The position numbers were made by a program, and so were the translations under genes. DNA of 64,000 bases, taken from the NCBI GenBank assembly GCA_016710985.1, contig JADJTX010000007.1:1-64000 (forward strand), written 5' to 3'. The stretch is from Ignavibacteria bacterium (GTDB lineage: Bacteria; Bacteroidota; Ignavibacteria; Tepidaquicellales; Tepidaquicellaceae). Shown piece after piece: positions 36,516 to 45,606 of this stretch. The notes below the pieces were generated by a model. That model made no database searches. It was not told where the DNA came from and was given only the letters and a program-made list of their open reading frames with translations. Position 1 is the first letter of the stretch, and each line of letters begins with the position of its first letter.

Positions 36516-39067
36516 TAATTAAATACTCCTCTGTTGTTTGTTTGCTTTGAAACTTTAATATCTCTGAGTTGCGGCGCTTTGATCCTCACTTCAAGCGCGA
36601 ACCCGGTATATGCCCCTGTCGGATACCAGTTGAAATTCATCTCCCATGAGTTCAGATCTCTGTAAGCTGTGATGTATGGCGCAACTATCTGTTTGTTTAT
36701 TATGTCATAACTTGTTGAAAAAGTCAGCCTCCATTTTTCTGTTAAATTAAAAGCGATGTTTCCTGACAAATTGGAAGAGTTAAAAGTCTCTAACGGAGTC
36801 GGTCTGGATTCGGAGTAATTAAATCCCAGCCCGCCGCTGAATGGTATGTTGAAAGAGACTTCATCTTCTTTCGTTGTAGCAATTCCTTTGTAATCTCCAC
36901 CCAACATTAAAGTGTCATTTGGGTTTACGGGTTTGTCTATAGCCCGCGAACCTCCGAAATCAAAAGCCGTTGACATGCTGATGCTGAAATTTGTAATATT
37001 AGCAAGAATGCCGTCTGTATTTATAAGAAATTGATTGACTCTCTCATTGATGACCGGATCAAACTTGTACAGATTAAATGAAGCGCCTCCGGAGATATTA
37101 AGAAAGCTGCCGATGTTTGTTCTGAAGGAAGTCAGCAACTGAGAAAATTTTAAAGAGTCGGCAGCGAAATTATAATTAATTCCCGCATCAAAATTAAATA
37201 ACTGAAACTTATTATCTGTTGAATCATTTTCATATGTTTTCATTTCAAAAACATTTCCTATTGTAAATGCAAGTGACTGGGATTCTCCGCCGGGAGCGCT
37301 TCCGAAAACCCCGTTCTCAAAGATGGAATATTTAACAAGCTGACCTGACTGATTTACATAAGAATTATAATATCCCCATTTCGGATCGGAAAAATCCGGC
37401 TGATAAACATAGGAAATTGACGGCGTGATCGTATGGCGTATTCCCCTGAGACTGAAAATTCTCGGGGTAAATATTCCTACAAACCTGGTAGAAAAACTAA
37501 CTCCTGTATTGAAGTATCGCAATGCTTTAATTGCATTTGCATCATTTGAAACCAGTGAACTATCAGAAGGATTAAAGGTTTTTGTGACATATTTATTATA
37601 CCATATTTCATTATAATTAAAGAAAGGGCTGAATGTAATGAATTCGAACTTTGGTGAAAAATTAAAATTAAGTGTATTCCTGACTCCCGAACGAAAATTT
37701 TTCACGACACTGTCCGCTTCTGAAGCTGACTTATAATTAATCTTAGACCTGTCATTTAAAATACTGCCGCTGTAAGAAAATGATAAATACTCATACAGCT
37801 TTTTGTTGTATTGGCTTGATGATGCTGATTCGAACGGATAGGTCTGTGATATCGAAAAATTAACAAGAGGTATCCTCTCTCTTAGGTCTCCGGTTTCCAG
37901 ATTCTGATCCCTGTAATAATTCATGTTCAAAGCAAACGGAGTGCCTTCCCATGTCTTTGCGTAAGTTACATTTGAAATGACATTCTGAAGTAATAATTCA
38001 GACAGGGAATTTGTAGAAATGTTATAATAATTTTTTCCGCTGGTAAATGTCAGCCCCGCATCAAAACGGGATGTCGGAGTCAGCTGCTGATTATGATTTA
38101 TACCAACGTTCCATGCATCAGAATTCGGACTTCCTATATCAGTGCTTTCACCAAGCCTGATCCTTGAGTAACCTCCTTCAAGACTTCCTGTAAAATTATA
38201 CTTCGATGCATAACGGAATCTTCCGTATGTATCTATTCTACCTTTTGAAAAGTAGCTTGTTGTAAATGCAAAGTCCGTATAATTACTCATAGCCCAGAAA
38301 TATCCGAGACGCGAAAGATATTTTCCGTATGTTCCGTCATCACCAAATTTAGGCGGGATCAAACCAGAGGACCTTCCCGACTTATTCGGAAAAACACCGA
38401 ACGGTATCCAGAAAACAGGAACTCCTTCTATATAAACATATACTGACTGTGCAATAACTTTGTCATTAGGAATGACTTTCATCTTTGGTGAGAGGAAGTA
38501 ATATTCCGGATTTTCCCTGTCAGTTGAAGTCGTGTAAAGACCGTCCTTTATGAACAAAACATCACTCGTTACTTTTTTGATTTTATCACCGAAATAATAG
38601 CCGATCTCCGCATCACTGAATCCCATCGAAACATTTCCCTGCTGTGTTCTGAAATTATATGTGAGCTTTGCTCCTTCGTATTTATCATTACCCTGAAACA
38701 TCAACGGAGCCTGCATGAATTTCCCTGCATTTACCGTATCCGGAATCCCGTAAGCTTCGAGTATCATTGTTTCCTGATTAACAGTAATAACTCCCGCATC
38801 GAGCTTCAGGTCTTTGTAAGTTAGTTCAGATTCATTATAAAGGTAGACTTTCTTATTCTTCAGATCATAGATCAGTGAATCCTTAGCTGAGTAGTTAATG
38901 ATTGCGTCTATGTCTGACCTTGCAATTTTAGAAGTATCTAAAGGATTGTTTAATGTGCTGATTAAAGTATCATTTTCATTTTTCACATTGAGAGAATCCG
39001 GAAATTCCTGTGAAAAACAAGTTCCTGATATAAATAAAAATATGATTATGAAAAAAAATCTGCTCAT
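36515..39067 (-). CDS. lptD: LPS-assembly protein LptD-like outer-membrane protein
   Basis: An 850-residue protein with a signal peptide (FFFIIIFLFISGTCFSQ). The N-terminal third has the OstA/LptA-like fold (YDLKNKKVYLYNESELTYKD, EAYGIPDTVN, KLTYNFRTQQGNVSMG). A long C-terminal barrel follows, with strands such as YTDFAFTTSYFSKGRIDTYG and SFSISQTYPF. The central motif VYIEGVPVFWIPFGVFPN is the usual link of LptD-type proteins. In Proteobacteria it inserts LPS into the outer membrane; here, in a Bacteroidota-type group, the same role is inferred. It is transcribed with dapF. Confidence 0.85.
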   Translation of the reverse strand: MSRFFFIIIFLFISGTCFSQEFPDSLNVKNENDTLISTLNNPLDTSKIARSDIDAIINYSAKDSLIYDLKNKKVYLYNESELTYKDLKLDAGVITVNQETMILEAYGIPDTVNAGKFMQAPLMFQGNDKYEGAKLTYNFRTQQGNVSMGFSDAEIGYYFGDKIKKVTSDVLFIKDGLYTTSTDRENPEYYFLSPKMKVIPNDKVIAQSVYVYIEGVPVFWIPFGVFPNKSGRSSGLIPPKFGDDGTYGKYLSRLGYFWAMSNYTDFAFTTSYFSKGRIDTYGRFRYASKYNFTGSLEGGYSRIRLGESTDIGSPNSDAWNVGINHNQQLTPTSRFDAGLTFTSGKNYYNISTNSLSELLLQNVISNVTYAKTWEGTPFALNMNYYRDQNLETGDLRERIPLVNFSISQTYPFESASSSQYNKKLYEYLSFSYSGSILNDRSKINYKSASEADSVVKNFRSGVRNTLNFNFSPKFEFITFSPFFNYNEIWYNKYVTKTFNPSDSSLVSNDANAIKALRYFNTGVSFSTRFVGIFTPRIFSLRGIRHTITPSISYVYQPDFSDPKWGYYNSYVNQSGQLVKYSIFENGVFGSAPGGESQSLAFTIGNVFEMKTYENDSTDNKFQLFNFDAGINYNFAADSLKFSQLLTSFRTNIGSFLNISGGASFNLYKFDPVINERVNQFLINTDGILANITNFSISMSTAFDFGGSRAIDKPVNPNDTLMLGGDYKGIATTKEDEVSFNIPFSGGLGFNYSESRPTPLETFNSSNLSGNIAFNLTEKWRLTFSTSYDIINKQIVAPYITAYRDLNSWEMNFNWYPTGAYTGFALEVRIKAPQLRDIKVSKQTNNRGVFN

Positions 39068-39344
39068 TTAATCATCATTTTACTTAAATCATATGACTAT
39101 TTAAATGAAATTAGGATTAACTTTCGCAAAACACGGAAGTTCAAAAGTATAACAGGAATTTACCAAAGCTTGAGACATTGGAAATTTTGTTTCACAGAAG
39201 TGTAACTCCGGATATATATATATTATGAAGAAGCGAAAACTTTCGGGATATTTATATTTTAAAGTATAGGAACAATTGATTTCTGTCCTGATATTTTGCA
39301 AAGATGAATATTATTATAAATATAATAACATTGCTGAATGAACA

Positions 39345-40862
39345 CTATTTATAGTACTCATCTTCATACCCGCCGAAGTTCCCGCCTTGCGTAAACATAC
39401 TTCCGACCATATCTTTATACATTACTTCCGAATCAACAAGATCCTTTGCGATTTTTGAATTCTGATGCAGACCGTCGAGAACAAATTCCATCAGCGAAGC
39501 AAGTTCAGTTTCACTTTCGTAATATTGCGGAAATTTTTTGACAAATTTTTCCAGTCCGTCAACTTTCTTAAGCTCATTAAAATAAGCTTTGAATGTCATG
39601 TCATCTTGTATATTCACCTTGCCGCCATACTGAAACCACTCAATGATCTCGGCATAAGGATCTTTAACTTCTTTTTCGGCTGTGCTTTTCTTTTTCTTCA
39701 TCAGCGGGTCAGGGAAATATTTCTTATAAATTTCTCGAACTGATTTTGAGATCAGTGCCTTCGCAACCTTTATCGCTCCTTCCTGCTCTCCTTCGAAAAC
39801 AAGCTCGACTTTTCCCGTAATGCCCGGAAGAATTGAAAGCACATCACACATTCTCGGCATTATCATATCGTCATTATTCATTATTGCGCGGCGCTCTGCA
39901 TTGCTGATGAGATTTTCTATTGATGAAATTGTCAGACGTGCGCTGACTCCGGATTTCTGATCCACGAACTCACTGTACCTCGCCAGCATTGCCGTCATCT
40001 CAATTATTTCCCTGAAGTAATAAGGAATGACCACCTTGTTTTTCTTATCGCGTTGTGTCCATGAATATGTCTCTGTAATTTTAATTCCATCTTCGAGAAC
40101 TTTCGGATAATGAGTTATGATCTGAGAATCAATTCTGTCTTTGAGAGGCGTTATAATATTTCCCCTGTTAGTGTAATCTTCCGGGTTTGCAGTGAATACC
40201 ATAAGCACATCAAGCGGAATCCTGATATTGAATCCGCGTATCTGAATATCTTTCTCCTGCATGATGTTCAGCAGTCCTACCTGTATTCTCGGCTGAAGAT
40301 CCGGCAGTTCATTTATAACGAACACACCGCGGTTCGTTCTCGGAATAATTCCAAAGTGAATAGCACCTTCATGCGAATAATGCAGTCTCTGATTTGCAGC
40401 CTTGATCGGATCAATGTCACCTATCAGGTCAGCTATGTTCACGTCAGGTGTAGCAAGCTTTTCACTATACCGCTGATCCTGTGATATCCATTCAATCTCA
40501 GTATCATCGCCTTTTTCGTTTATCATATCAACAGCAAATTTCGAAATGGGGTGAAACGGATTGTCATTAATCTCAGATCCTTTTACAATAGGAATGAATT
40601 CATCTAATAACGAAGGGATCAGCCGCGCAATTTTAGTCTTTGCCTGTCCTCGAAGTCCGAGTAAAATTATGTCATGCTTTGCAAGCAGTGAATTAACAAT
40701 GGATGGTATGACTGTTTTTTCATATCCTATTATGCCCTCAAAGACCGGATCTTTACTTTTAATTTTTTCAACAAGATTTTTTCTTATCTCTTCTTTAACA
40801 GATAGAACTTTGTAACCGGAGCTTTTCAGTTCACCGAGTGTCTTTATTTCTTTAAAATTCAT
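39345..40862 (-). CDS. MoxR/magnesium-chelatase-like AAA+ ATPase
   Basis: A 505-residue AAA+ ATPase. The Walker A-like loop is LLGLRGQAKTKIAR (about 68-81), and the Walker B-like strand is RGVFVINELPDLQPRIQ, with N-E instead of D-E. The chelatase-type insert VFTANPEDYTNRGNIITPLKDR is the sensor/arginine-finger part. These features match MoxR/RavA and Mg-chelatase I-type ATPases, which remodel partners that usually have VWA domains. No VWA gene is next to it, so its partner is outside the window or unlinked. Downstream is an independent CBS gene. Confidence 0.85.
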   Translation of the reverse strand: MNFKEIKTLGELKSSGYKVLSVKEEIRKNLVEKIKSKDPVFEGIIGYEKTVIPSIVNSLLAKHDIILLGLRGQAKTKIARLIPSLLDEFIPIVKGSEINDNPFHPISKFAVDMINEKGDDTEIEWISQDQRYSEKLATPDVNIADLIGDIDPIKAANQRLHYSHEGAIHFGIIPRTNRGVFVINELPDLQPRIQVGLLNIMQEKDIQIRGFNIRIPLDVLMVFTANPEDYTNRGNIITPLKDRIDSQIITHYPKVLEDGIKITETYSWTQRDKKNKVVIPYYFREIIEMTAMLARYSEFVDQKSGVSARLTISSIENLISNAERRAIMNNDDMIMPRMCDVLSILPGITGKVELVFEGEQEGAIKVAKALISKSVREIYKKYFPDPLMKKKKSTAEKEVKDPYAEIIEWFQYGGKVNIQDDMTFKAYFNELKKVDGLEKFVKKFPQYYESETELASLMEFVLDGLHQNSKIAKDLVDSEVMYKDMVGSMFTQGGNFGGYEDEYYK

Positions 40863-40928
40863 GTTAGATATTATAATTATTTTTTTGTCTATCTACTTCA
40901 GTAAACGATTTTCAAGTTATAATCTAAT

Positions 40929-40967
40929 GGTTAACGATTTCCGATTAACGAATAACGATTACCCGTT
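40929..40967. repeat. Heptamer array (ATTAACG words) at the CBS gene stop
   Basis: Five 7-nt words (GTTAACG, ATTTCCG, ATTAACG, AATAACG, ATTACCC) end exactly at and include the TAA stop (40959-40961) of the CBS gene. Its last codons (Asn-Gly) lie in the array. Confidence 0.7.
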
Positions 40968-41396
40968 ATACTGAATGTACGAATTCAACAGCTCAATTTT
41001 TTCTTCTTTCATTATCATGTCATGAAGCATCAGGTCTCTTATTGAAATCATCCCGATGAGATCATTACCTTCTCTTACGGGCATGTGACGGATATTTTCC
41101 TGCTTCATTATCTGCATGCAATATTCCGGAGTGTCATGAGATTCCACCACTATTACTTTGCTTGTCATTACATCGTCTACAGGGGTTTTAAACAGATCGA
41201 TCTCTTTTGCAATGCATCTCCGGAGAAGATCACGCTCTGAGAAAATTCCTTTGAGTGTCAGTTTATCGGATTGCTCAAGAACAGGCACAGCGCCTATATT
41301 GTGTAATCCCATGAACTTTGCGACATCCATTATGCTCATCCCTGTTTTTACAAAATGAAGCGGTCTGTCTCCTAAGAGCTCTTTTAGGTTTTTCAT
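40959..41396 (-). CDS. Two-CBS-domain protein
   Basis: A 145-residue protein made of a pair of CBS domains, the adenosine-nucleotide-sensing fold: residues 10-70 (MSIMDVAKFMGLHNIGAVPVLE, GIFSERDLLRR) and 74-135 (VDDVMTSKVIVVESHDTPEYCM, HMPVREGNDLIGMISIRDL). No catalytic domain is attached. Stand-alone CBS proteins regulate partner enzymes or report cell energy. Its C-terminus overlaps a heptamer array. Confidence 0.93.
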   Translation of the reverse strand: MKNLKELLGDRPLHFVKTGMSIMDVAKFMGLHNIGAVPVLEQSDKLTLKGIFSERDLLRRCIAKEIDLFKTPVDDVMTSKVIVVESHDTPEYCMQIMKQENIRHMPVREGNDLIGMISIRDLMLHDMIMKEEKIELLNSYIQYNG

Positions 41397-41464
41397 TATT
41401 TACCTCCTGTTTTTTGTTTAATATGAAAATAGATAATAAATATTCAATATTCAATCATAACATG

Positions 41465-41790
41465 AGTTAATAAGTTCATTAAGTTTATGGAGTTCATGGA
41501 GTTCATGGAGTTCATGGAGTTCATAGAGTTCTTTAAGTTCATGGAGTTTATGGAGTTCATAGAGTTCTTTGAGTTCACAATGTCTTCAGTTTTTTAAGTC
41601 TTTAAGTCTTTAGAAGTTTCTATAGCTTAAAAGTTTGTTCTGTATTAAATAAAGTATTTTTGTAAATTCAAATTCAACTCAAAGACCTCAAAGAATTTTA
41701 GAACATAATGAATATATTGAACTTAGTTAAACTCAATGAACTCAATGAACTCAATGAACTCAATGAACTCAATGAACTTAATGAACTTAC
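41465..41790. repeat. Inverted 9-nt word array (GGAGTTCAT / AACTCAATG)
   Basis: The left arm (41465-41580) has about ten words GGAGTTCAT and variants. The right arm (41700-41790) has complementary words AACTCAATG/AACTTAATG in about nine copies and reaches the last bases before the M48 stop. It occupies the whole gap between the CBS gene and the M48 3' end. Confidence 0.92.
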
Positions 41791-42944
41791 TAAACCGGAA
41801 AGTCCTTAGCAAACTGAATTCTCTTTTCTAGCGAAGGATGAGAATGAAATAAATATTCAATAATTCTGTTTGGGGTTTTGTCTGCAAGATTTTGGTCCGC
41901 AAGTTTTTCCATCGCGGAAATAAAAGCACTTTTATCTTTGGTTGTCTGCAAAGCAAATGTATCGGCTTCCCATTCATACTTTCGGGACTGGATATTTGAA
42001 ATTGGAGTTGTGATCAATCCATAGAGACTAAGATAAAGAAACAGAAGCGGCAATGCGGCAATTTCCGAAACGCTTGTGAATCCGAAATATTCCAATGAGC
42101 CTTCATATAATCTTGCTGTTATAAAAAGTCCGGCGAATGTCATAAGAGTCGACACCGCCGTCATTTTTAAAATGTGTCTTTTTGTATAATGTCCGACTTC
42201 GTGAGCAAACACAGTTTCAATTTCACTTTCAGAAAAATTATTCATCAGAGTATCACCGAGTATGATCCTTCTCGATTTACCCATTCCCGTGAACGCAGCA
42301 TTTGCTTTCTTCGTATTCTTGCTCATGTCAAAAGTAAAAATTCCCTGTATCTTAACACCAGTCTTTTTACAAAGCTCAAGAATTCTGTTCTTTATGTTTT
42401 CATTCTCGATCGGCTTGAATTTATAAAACAACGGCATGATAAGCGTCGGTGCCAGTCTGCCGAGTATGACCGATATTACGAACATGAATATCCCGAGAAT
42501 CAGCCACCAGTTCTCACCGAACGTAGACAGTATGTAATAAAAAGCAAATAGAACCGGAATTCCTATTACCAGTCCTAGCACAAAACCTTTGAGTCTCTCA
42601 GTAAAATATTTTATTAAGGTCTGGTTTGAAAGGTTATATTTGTGTTCGAGAATGAAACCCGCATAAAAATTCAAAGGAAAATTTATTATACTTTCAAAGA
42701 CTCCGATTATTCCGAGAAATATCAATAATGCAAAATATTTATTTGAAGTGTATCCCAACGCAATGCTTTCGATCTCTTTAGAAAGTCCGGTGAAGATCAA
42801 AATAATAAGAACAGCAAAGAAAATAACACTGCTGACTAAAGATAATATCTGATGAGTCTTTGAATATTTCTTGGCGAGCTTTGCTTTTTCTTCTGAGGAA
42901 ATATCGTTTTGGGGAATGTTATCTTTCAATTTATCTGAATCCAT
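41790..42944 (-). CDS. M48 family CAAX-prenyl-protease-type zinc metallopeptidase
   Basis: A 384-residue integral membrane protein of the Ste24/HtpX type, with an N-terminal DUF4743-like membrane half (four hydrophobic segments, residues 36-180). The zinc site is HEVGHYTKRH with His248, Glu249 and His252, and the third ligand lies in YEWEADTFAL. Downstream is SHPSLEKRIQF, the standard M48 ending. Ste24-like proteases clip membrane proteins in the membrane. It overlaps nothing, but sits 9 bp downstream of the Yip1 gene, so the two are likely cotranscribed. Confidence 0.92.
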   Translation of the reverse strand: MDSDKLKDNIPQNDISSEEKAKLAKKYSKTHQILSLVSSVIFFAVLIILIFTGLSKEIESIALGYTSNKYFALLIFLGIIGVFESIINFPLNFYAGFILEHKYNLSNQTLIKYFTERLKGFVLGLVIGIPVLFAFYYILSTFGENWWLILGIFMFVISVILGRLAPTLIMPLFYKFKPIENENIKNRILELCKKTGVKIQGIFTFDMSKNTKKANAAFTGMGKSRRIILGDTLMNNFSESEIETVFAHEVGHYTKRHILKMTAVSTLMTFAGLFITARLYEGSLEYFGFTSVSEIAALPLLFLYLSLYGLITTPISNIQSRKYEWEADTFALQTTKDKSAFISAMEKLADQNLADKTPNRIIEYLFHSHPSLEKRIQFAKDFPV

Positions 42945-42953
42945 AAAGTATGA

Positions 42954-43724
42954 TTAAAATATAAATGATGTTACGACGGCATAGATCAAAAATATAGCAA
43001 ATACAACTGATGCTGATTTAACCATGTCAATTCTTGCGACCTTGCTTAAACCAATTGCAACAACTACATAAAACCAGATTGAAAACACGTCAAGCTTGTT
43101 CAGAAAAGAATGGACTTTTTCCCCAACGGCACCTTCACTAAGTATTAATCCTAAGCTGACACTCGACATTTCTCCTTTTAAAACTGAAATTACTATTCCA
43201 AGAAGTCCTCCTACCGAGGTGATGAGCATTGCCAGTCCAACTACATTCAGAATATTTGCAAATTCAAATTCGGCTTTCATGATCTTTAATACTATCAGAT
43301 ATACTATGCTGAGTATAAACAATATTAGAAAAGGTCCTATCAACGAACCGCCAAAACCTATGATCTTGAAAAATGTACCCTTCGGGTTCATGCTTTCCAT
43401 GGCTTTGTCAGCATCTTCCTGTGTCATTTTGCCTTCCTTAATGTTCTTGTCAAATTGTTCCTGCATTTTCTGCTTCTGCTTATCCATCACACTTCCGACG
43501 AGCTGAGCATCCTGCATAAATAAAAATGTACCGATTATTCCGGCGACAATCGCCATCACTACAGGAATTATCCAGTAATTTTGCTTTGGAGTATTTGAGA
43601 TGGTCTCATAAGTTTCACCCGGCGCTGTAAAGACACCTGCCATTGCATCAGCTTTAGAAAGCACTTCAAATTGCTCCGGCGATACTGTGTTTTGTTCAGG
43701 ATCTGTAAAGTTATCTTCACTCAT
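42954..43724 (-). CDS. Yip1-domain membrane protein
   Basis: A 256-residue protein. An acidic N-terminus (about 40 residues) is followed by five hydrophobic segments: IIPVVMAIVAGIIGTFLF, GGSLIGPFLILFILSIVYLIV, NVVGLAMLITSVGGLLGIVIS, IWFYVVVAIGLSK and SVVFAIFLIYAVVTSFIF. The loop GVFTAPGETYETIS and the segment MKAEFEFANILNV match the Yip1 family. A charged Lys/Gln-rich stretch (residues 75-105) is inserted between the first and second membrane segments. Transport or trafficking role is not known in bacteria. It heads a two-gene unit with the M48 protease. Confidence 0.83.
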   Translation of the reverse strand: MSEDNFTDPEQNTVSPEQFEVLSKADAMAGVFTAPGETYETISNTPKQNYWIIPVVMAIVAGIIGTFLFMQDAQLVGSVMDKQKQKMQEQFDKNIKEGKMTQEDADKAMESMNPKGTFFKIIGFGGSLIGPFLILFILSIVYLIVLKIMKAEFEFANILNVVGLAMLITSVGGLLGIVISVLKGEMSSVSLGLILSEGAVGEKVHSFLNKLDVFSIWFYVVVAIGLSKVARIDMVKSASVVFAIFLIYAVVTSFIF

Positions 43725-43781
43725 GATTAGTTTGATTAATTTTTTAATTAATTAAATGGGGATTTTTTAATTACATTATAG

Positions 43782-43887
43782 TGAATCGTCAATCGTAAAT
43801 CGTTAATCGTTAATCGTTAATCGTCAAACAATACTCAATACTCAATACCCAATACCCAATACTCAATACTCAATACCCAATACCCAA
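43782..43887. repeat. Heptamer arrays (AATCGTT then AATACCC words)
   Basis: Six words of the AATCGTT type are followed directly by about eight words AATACTC/AATACCC. The second set matches the word set of the 7148-7354 array 36 kb away. Only one arm is visible here. It lies upstream of the Yip1 gene and downstream of nadD. Confidence 0.88.
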
Positions 43888-43932
43888 AAATAATATTTCA
43901 AAATTACGAAATATAGTTTTTAAAAGTTATTA

Positions 43933-44517
43933 CTATCTGTATAAATTATTTTTAAGAATGTAATCTTCTACTTTTTTATTTACTAAATACTTTATTGATT
44001 TGCCCTTGGATACAAGTTCCCGTATCCCTGATGATGAGATCTCAAGATAAGGAACCCTGACTGAAGTAACCCTGTCTGCATATTCAGGCTTTGAATCTTT
44101 TTCGTGATAATCAGGACGGTTAATCACTACAACCTCAGACAGCTCAAATAACTTTTCCGGTTCGTTCCACTTTTGCAGATCGATCAGATTAGCAGCTCCA
44201 ATTATTAAAAATAATCTTACGCCGTCATCCTCATAAATCTCATTTAATTTTTTTAATGTATTTACTGTCTAAGACCTTTCATTTATGTTATGCATTTCAA
44301 TATCGCTAACTTCAAACTCCGGATTGTCTGCAAATGCAAGATTTGCCATTGATAGTCTGTGATCTGCCGATATGGATTCTTTTAGCGGCGGGTTGCCTGA
44401 AGGAATGAATATGATCTTATCAAGATGAAGCTGCTGCCTTACACTTTCAGCGACTATCGAGTGAGCAATGTGCGGAGGATTGAATGTTCCGCCGAATATT
44501 CCGAATCTCTTCATCAT
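43933..44517 (-). CDS. nadD: Nicotinate-nucleotide adenylyltransferase with in-frame TAG
   Basis: NadD adenylates nicotinate mononucleotide in NAD synthesis. The N-terminus has the nucleotidyltransferase signature GGTFNPPHIAH (residues 9-19) and GNPPLKE. The same frame continues to 43933 (194 codons), with FLIIGAANL, EVVVINRPDY and ISSSGIREL. One TAG at 44269-44271, codon 83, falls exactly at the Tyr of the conserved SYT(V/I) motif (ERS-stop-TVNTLKKL). This is a substitution, not a frameshift. The start ATG lies in a 4-bp overlap with the GT9 stop. I read it as an otherwise intact gene with either a true nonsense mutation or a base error. Confidence 0.88.
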
Positions 44518-45604
44518 CGTATTTTATTTATTATTTCAGTTAACCTGTCAAAGACTTCATCCGTACTGATTTCTTTCATGCATATGTGTGTTCCCGTATG
44601 GCAAATAAAATGTCCGTTCCTCCAGTATTTTGAATTTCCTTTGTCAGTTACTGTCACCGGATTGTAACAAGGACTGCAGTAAGGTTTCTTCCATATGTAT
44701 TCATGAACAGTTTTTTTGTCAGATTCAATATTTAACGGAGCTACCAACTCAGGATCCGAAGGTCCGAATAACGCCAATGTAGATACTTTCAAACCTGCTG
44801 CGATATGGAGCGCTCCTGTGTCTCCGCTTATGAATACATTACAGACGGATATCAGATCTGTATTAATTTTATGTATTCCGGAAATATTCTGTATTGTTCT
44901 GTCAGTAATTTTTTCACCTTCTTCAGTGCCTTCAAATAATAATATTTCAGCCTCCGGGTATTCTCTCTTTAAATTTTTTATTAATACAAAATAATTTTTA
45001 TATCCCATCTTTTAATGCTCATTTCCGTTCCGGGATTTATTCCGCCAAACGGGAATATTCCGATAACAAATTTTTCTTCATCAATGCCGTATGTTTTTTT
45101 AGTTTCACTTAAAGGATATTTCAACTTCAGCTCAAGCGGTTTAATGTCAGGTTTTATCCCTATTGATTTAAGAACATTCAGGTATCTTATAACTTCATGA
45201 ATTTTTTCATCAAACGGTTCACAGTAGTTGATGAATTTAGTCTGACAAAATCCCAGCCTGTATTTTATTCCGCTCAATCTTGAGATCAAACCGAATACAC
45301 TGTTCCTGTGACCAAGAAATACCAGATCAAATTCACTTTTTCTTAATTTGAAAATTAATTTTGTTACGCCTGTTACTTTCTTTAAAAAGCTCTTTTCAAA
45401 GAAAACATCTTCTGTGATTACCGAATCTATGTTCTTTAAATAGTCTGTTATCCTTTTAACCCACAAACTCGCAATCAGAGTAATTTCTGCATCAGGAAAG
45501 TTCTGCTTTAACGCATTAATGGTCGGCGTCATCATCAGAATATCACCCAGACAGCAAAGCTTAAATACCAGTATTTTTTTTATTTTATCTTTCTCTATGT
45601 TCAT
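44514..45604 (-). CDS. Glycosyltransferase family 9 (heptosyltransferase-like) (one frameshift)
   Basis: The first part (45604-44981) has KILVFKLCCLGDILMMTPTI and GHRNSVFGLISRLSG, the GT9 N-terminal Rossmann fold. After KRW the frame shifts near 44995-45005 (RWD then YKNYFVLIKNL). The second part has FISGDTGALHIAAGL and ALFGPSDPELVAPL, the sugar-nucleotide site of the family. The joined protein is about 360 residues. GT9 enzymes add heptose or hexose to lipid A core. It is the last glycan gene of the minus-strand cluster before nadD. Confidence 0.9.
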
Positions 45605-45606
45605 TT

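Noticed and set aside
43782..43887. Heptamer array read as CRISPR or as integration site.
   Set aside because: Period 7 with no spacers, no integrase or cas gene in the window.
44269..44271. Reassignment of TAG to an amino acid.
   Set aside because: TAG ends several normal genes here (subtilase, aceF, GT1), and no suppressor tRNA gene is seen in the window.
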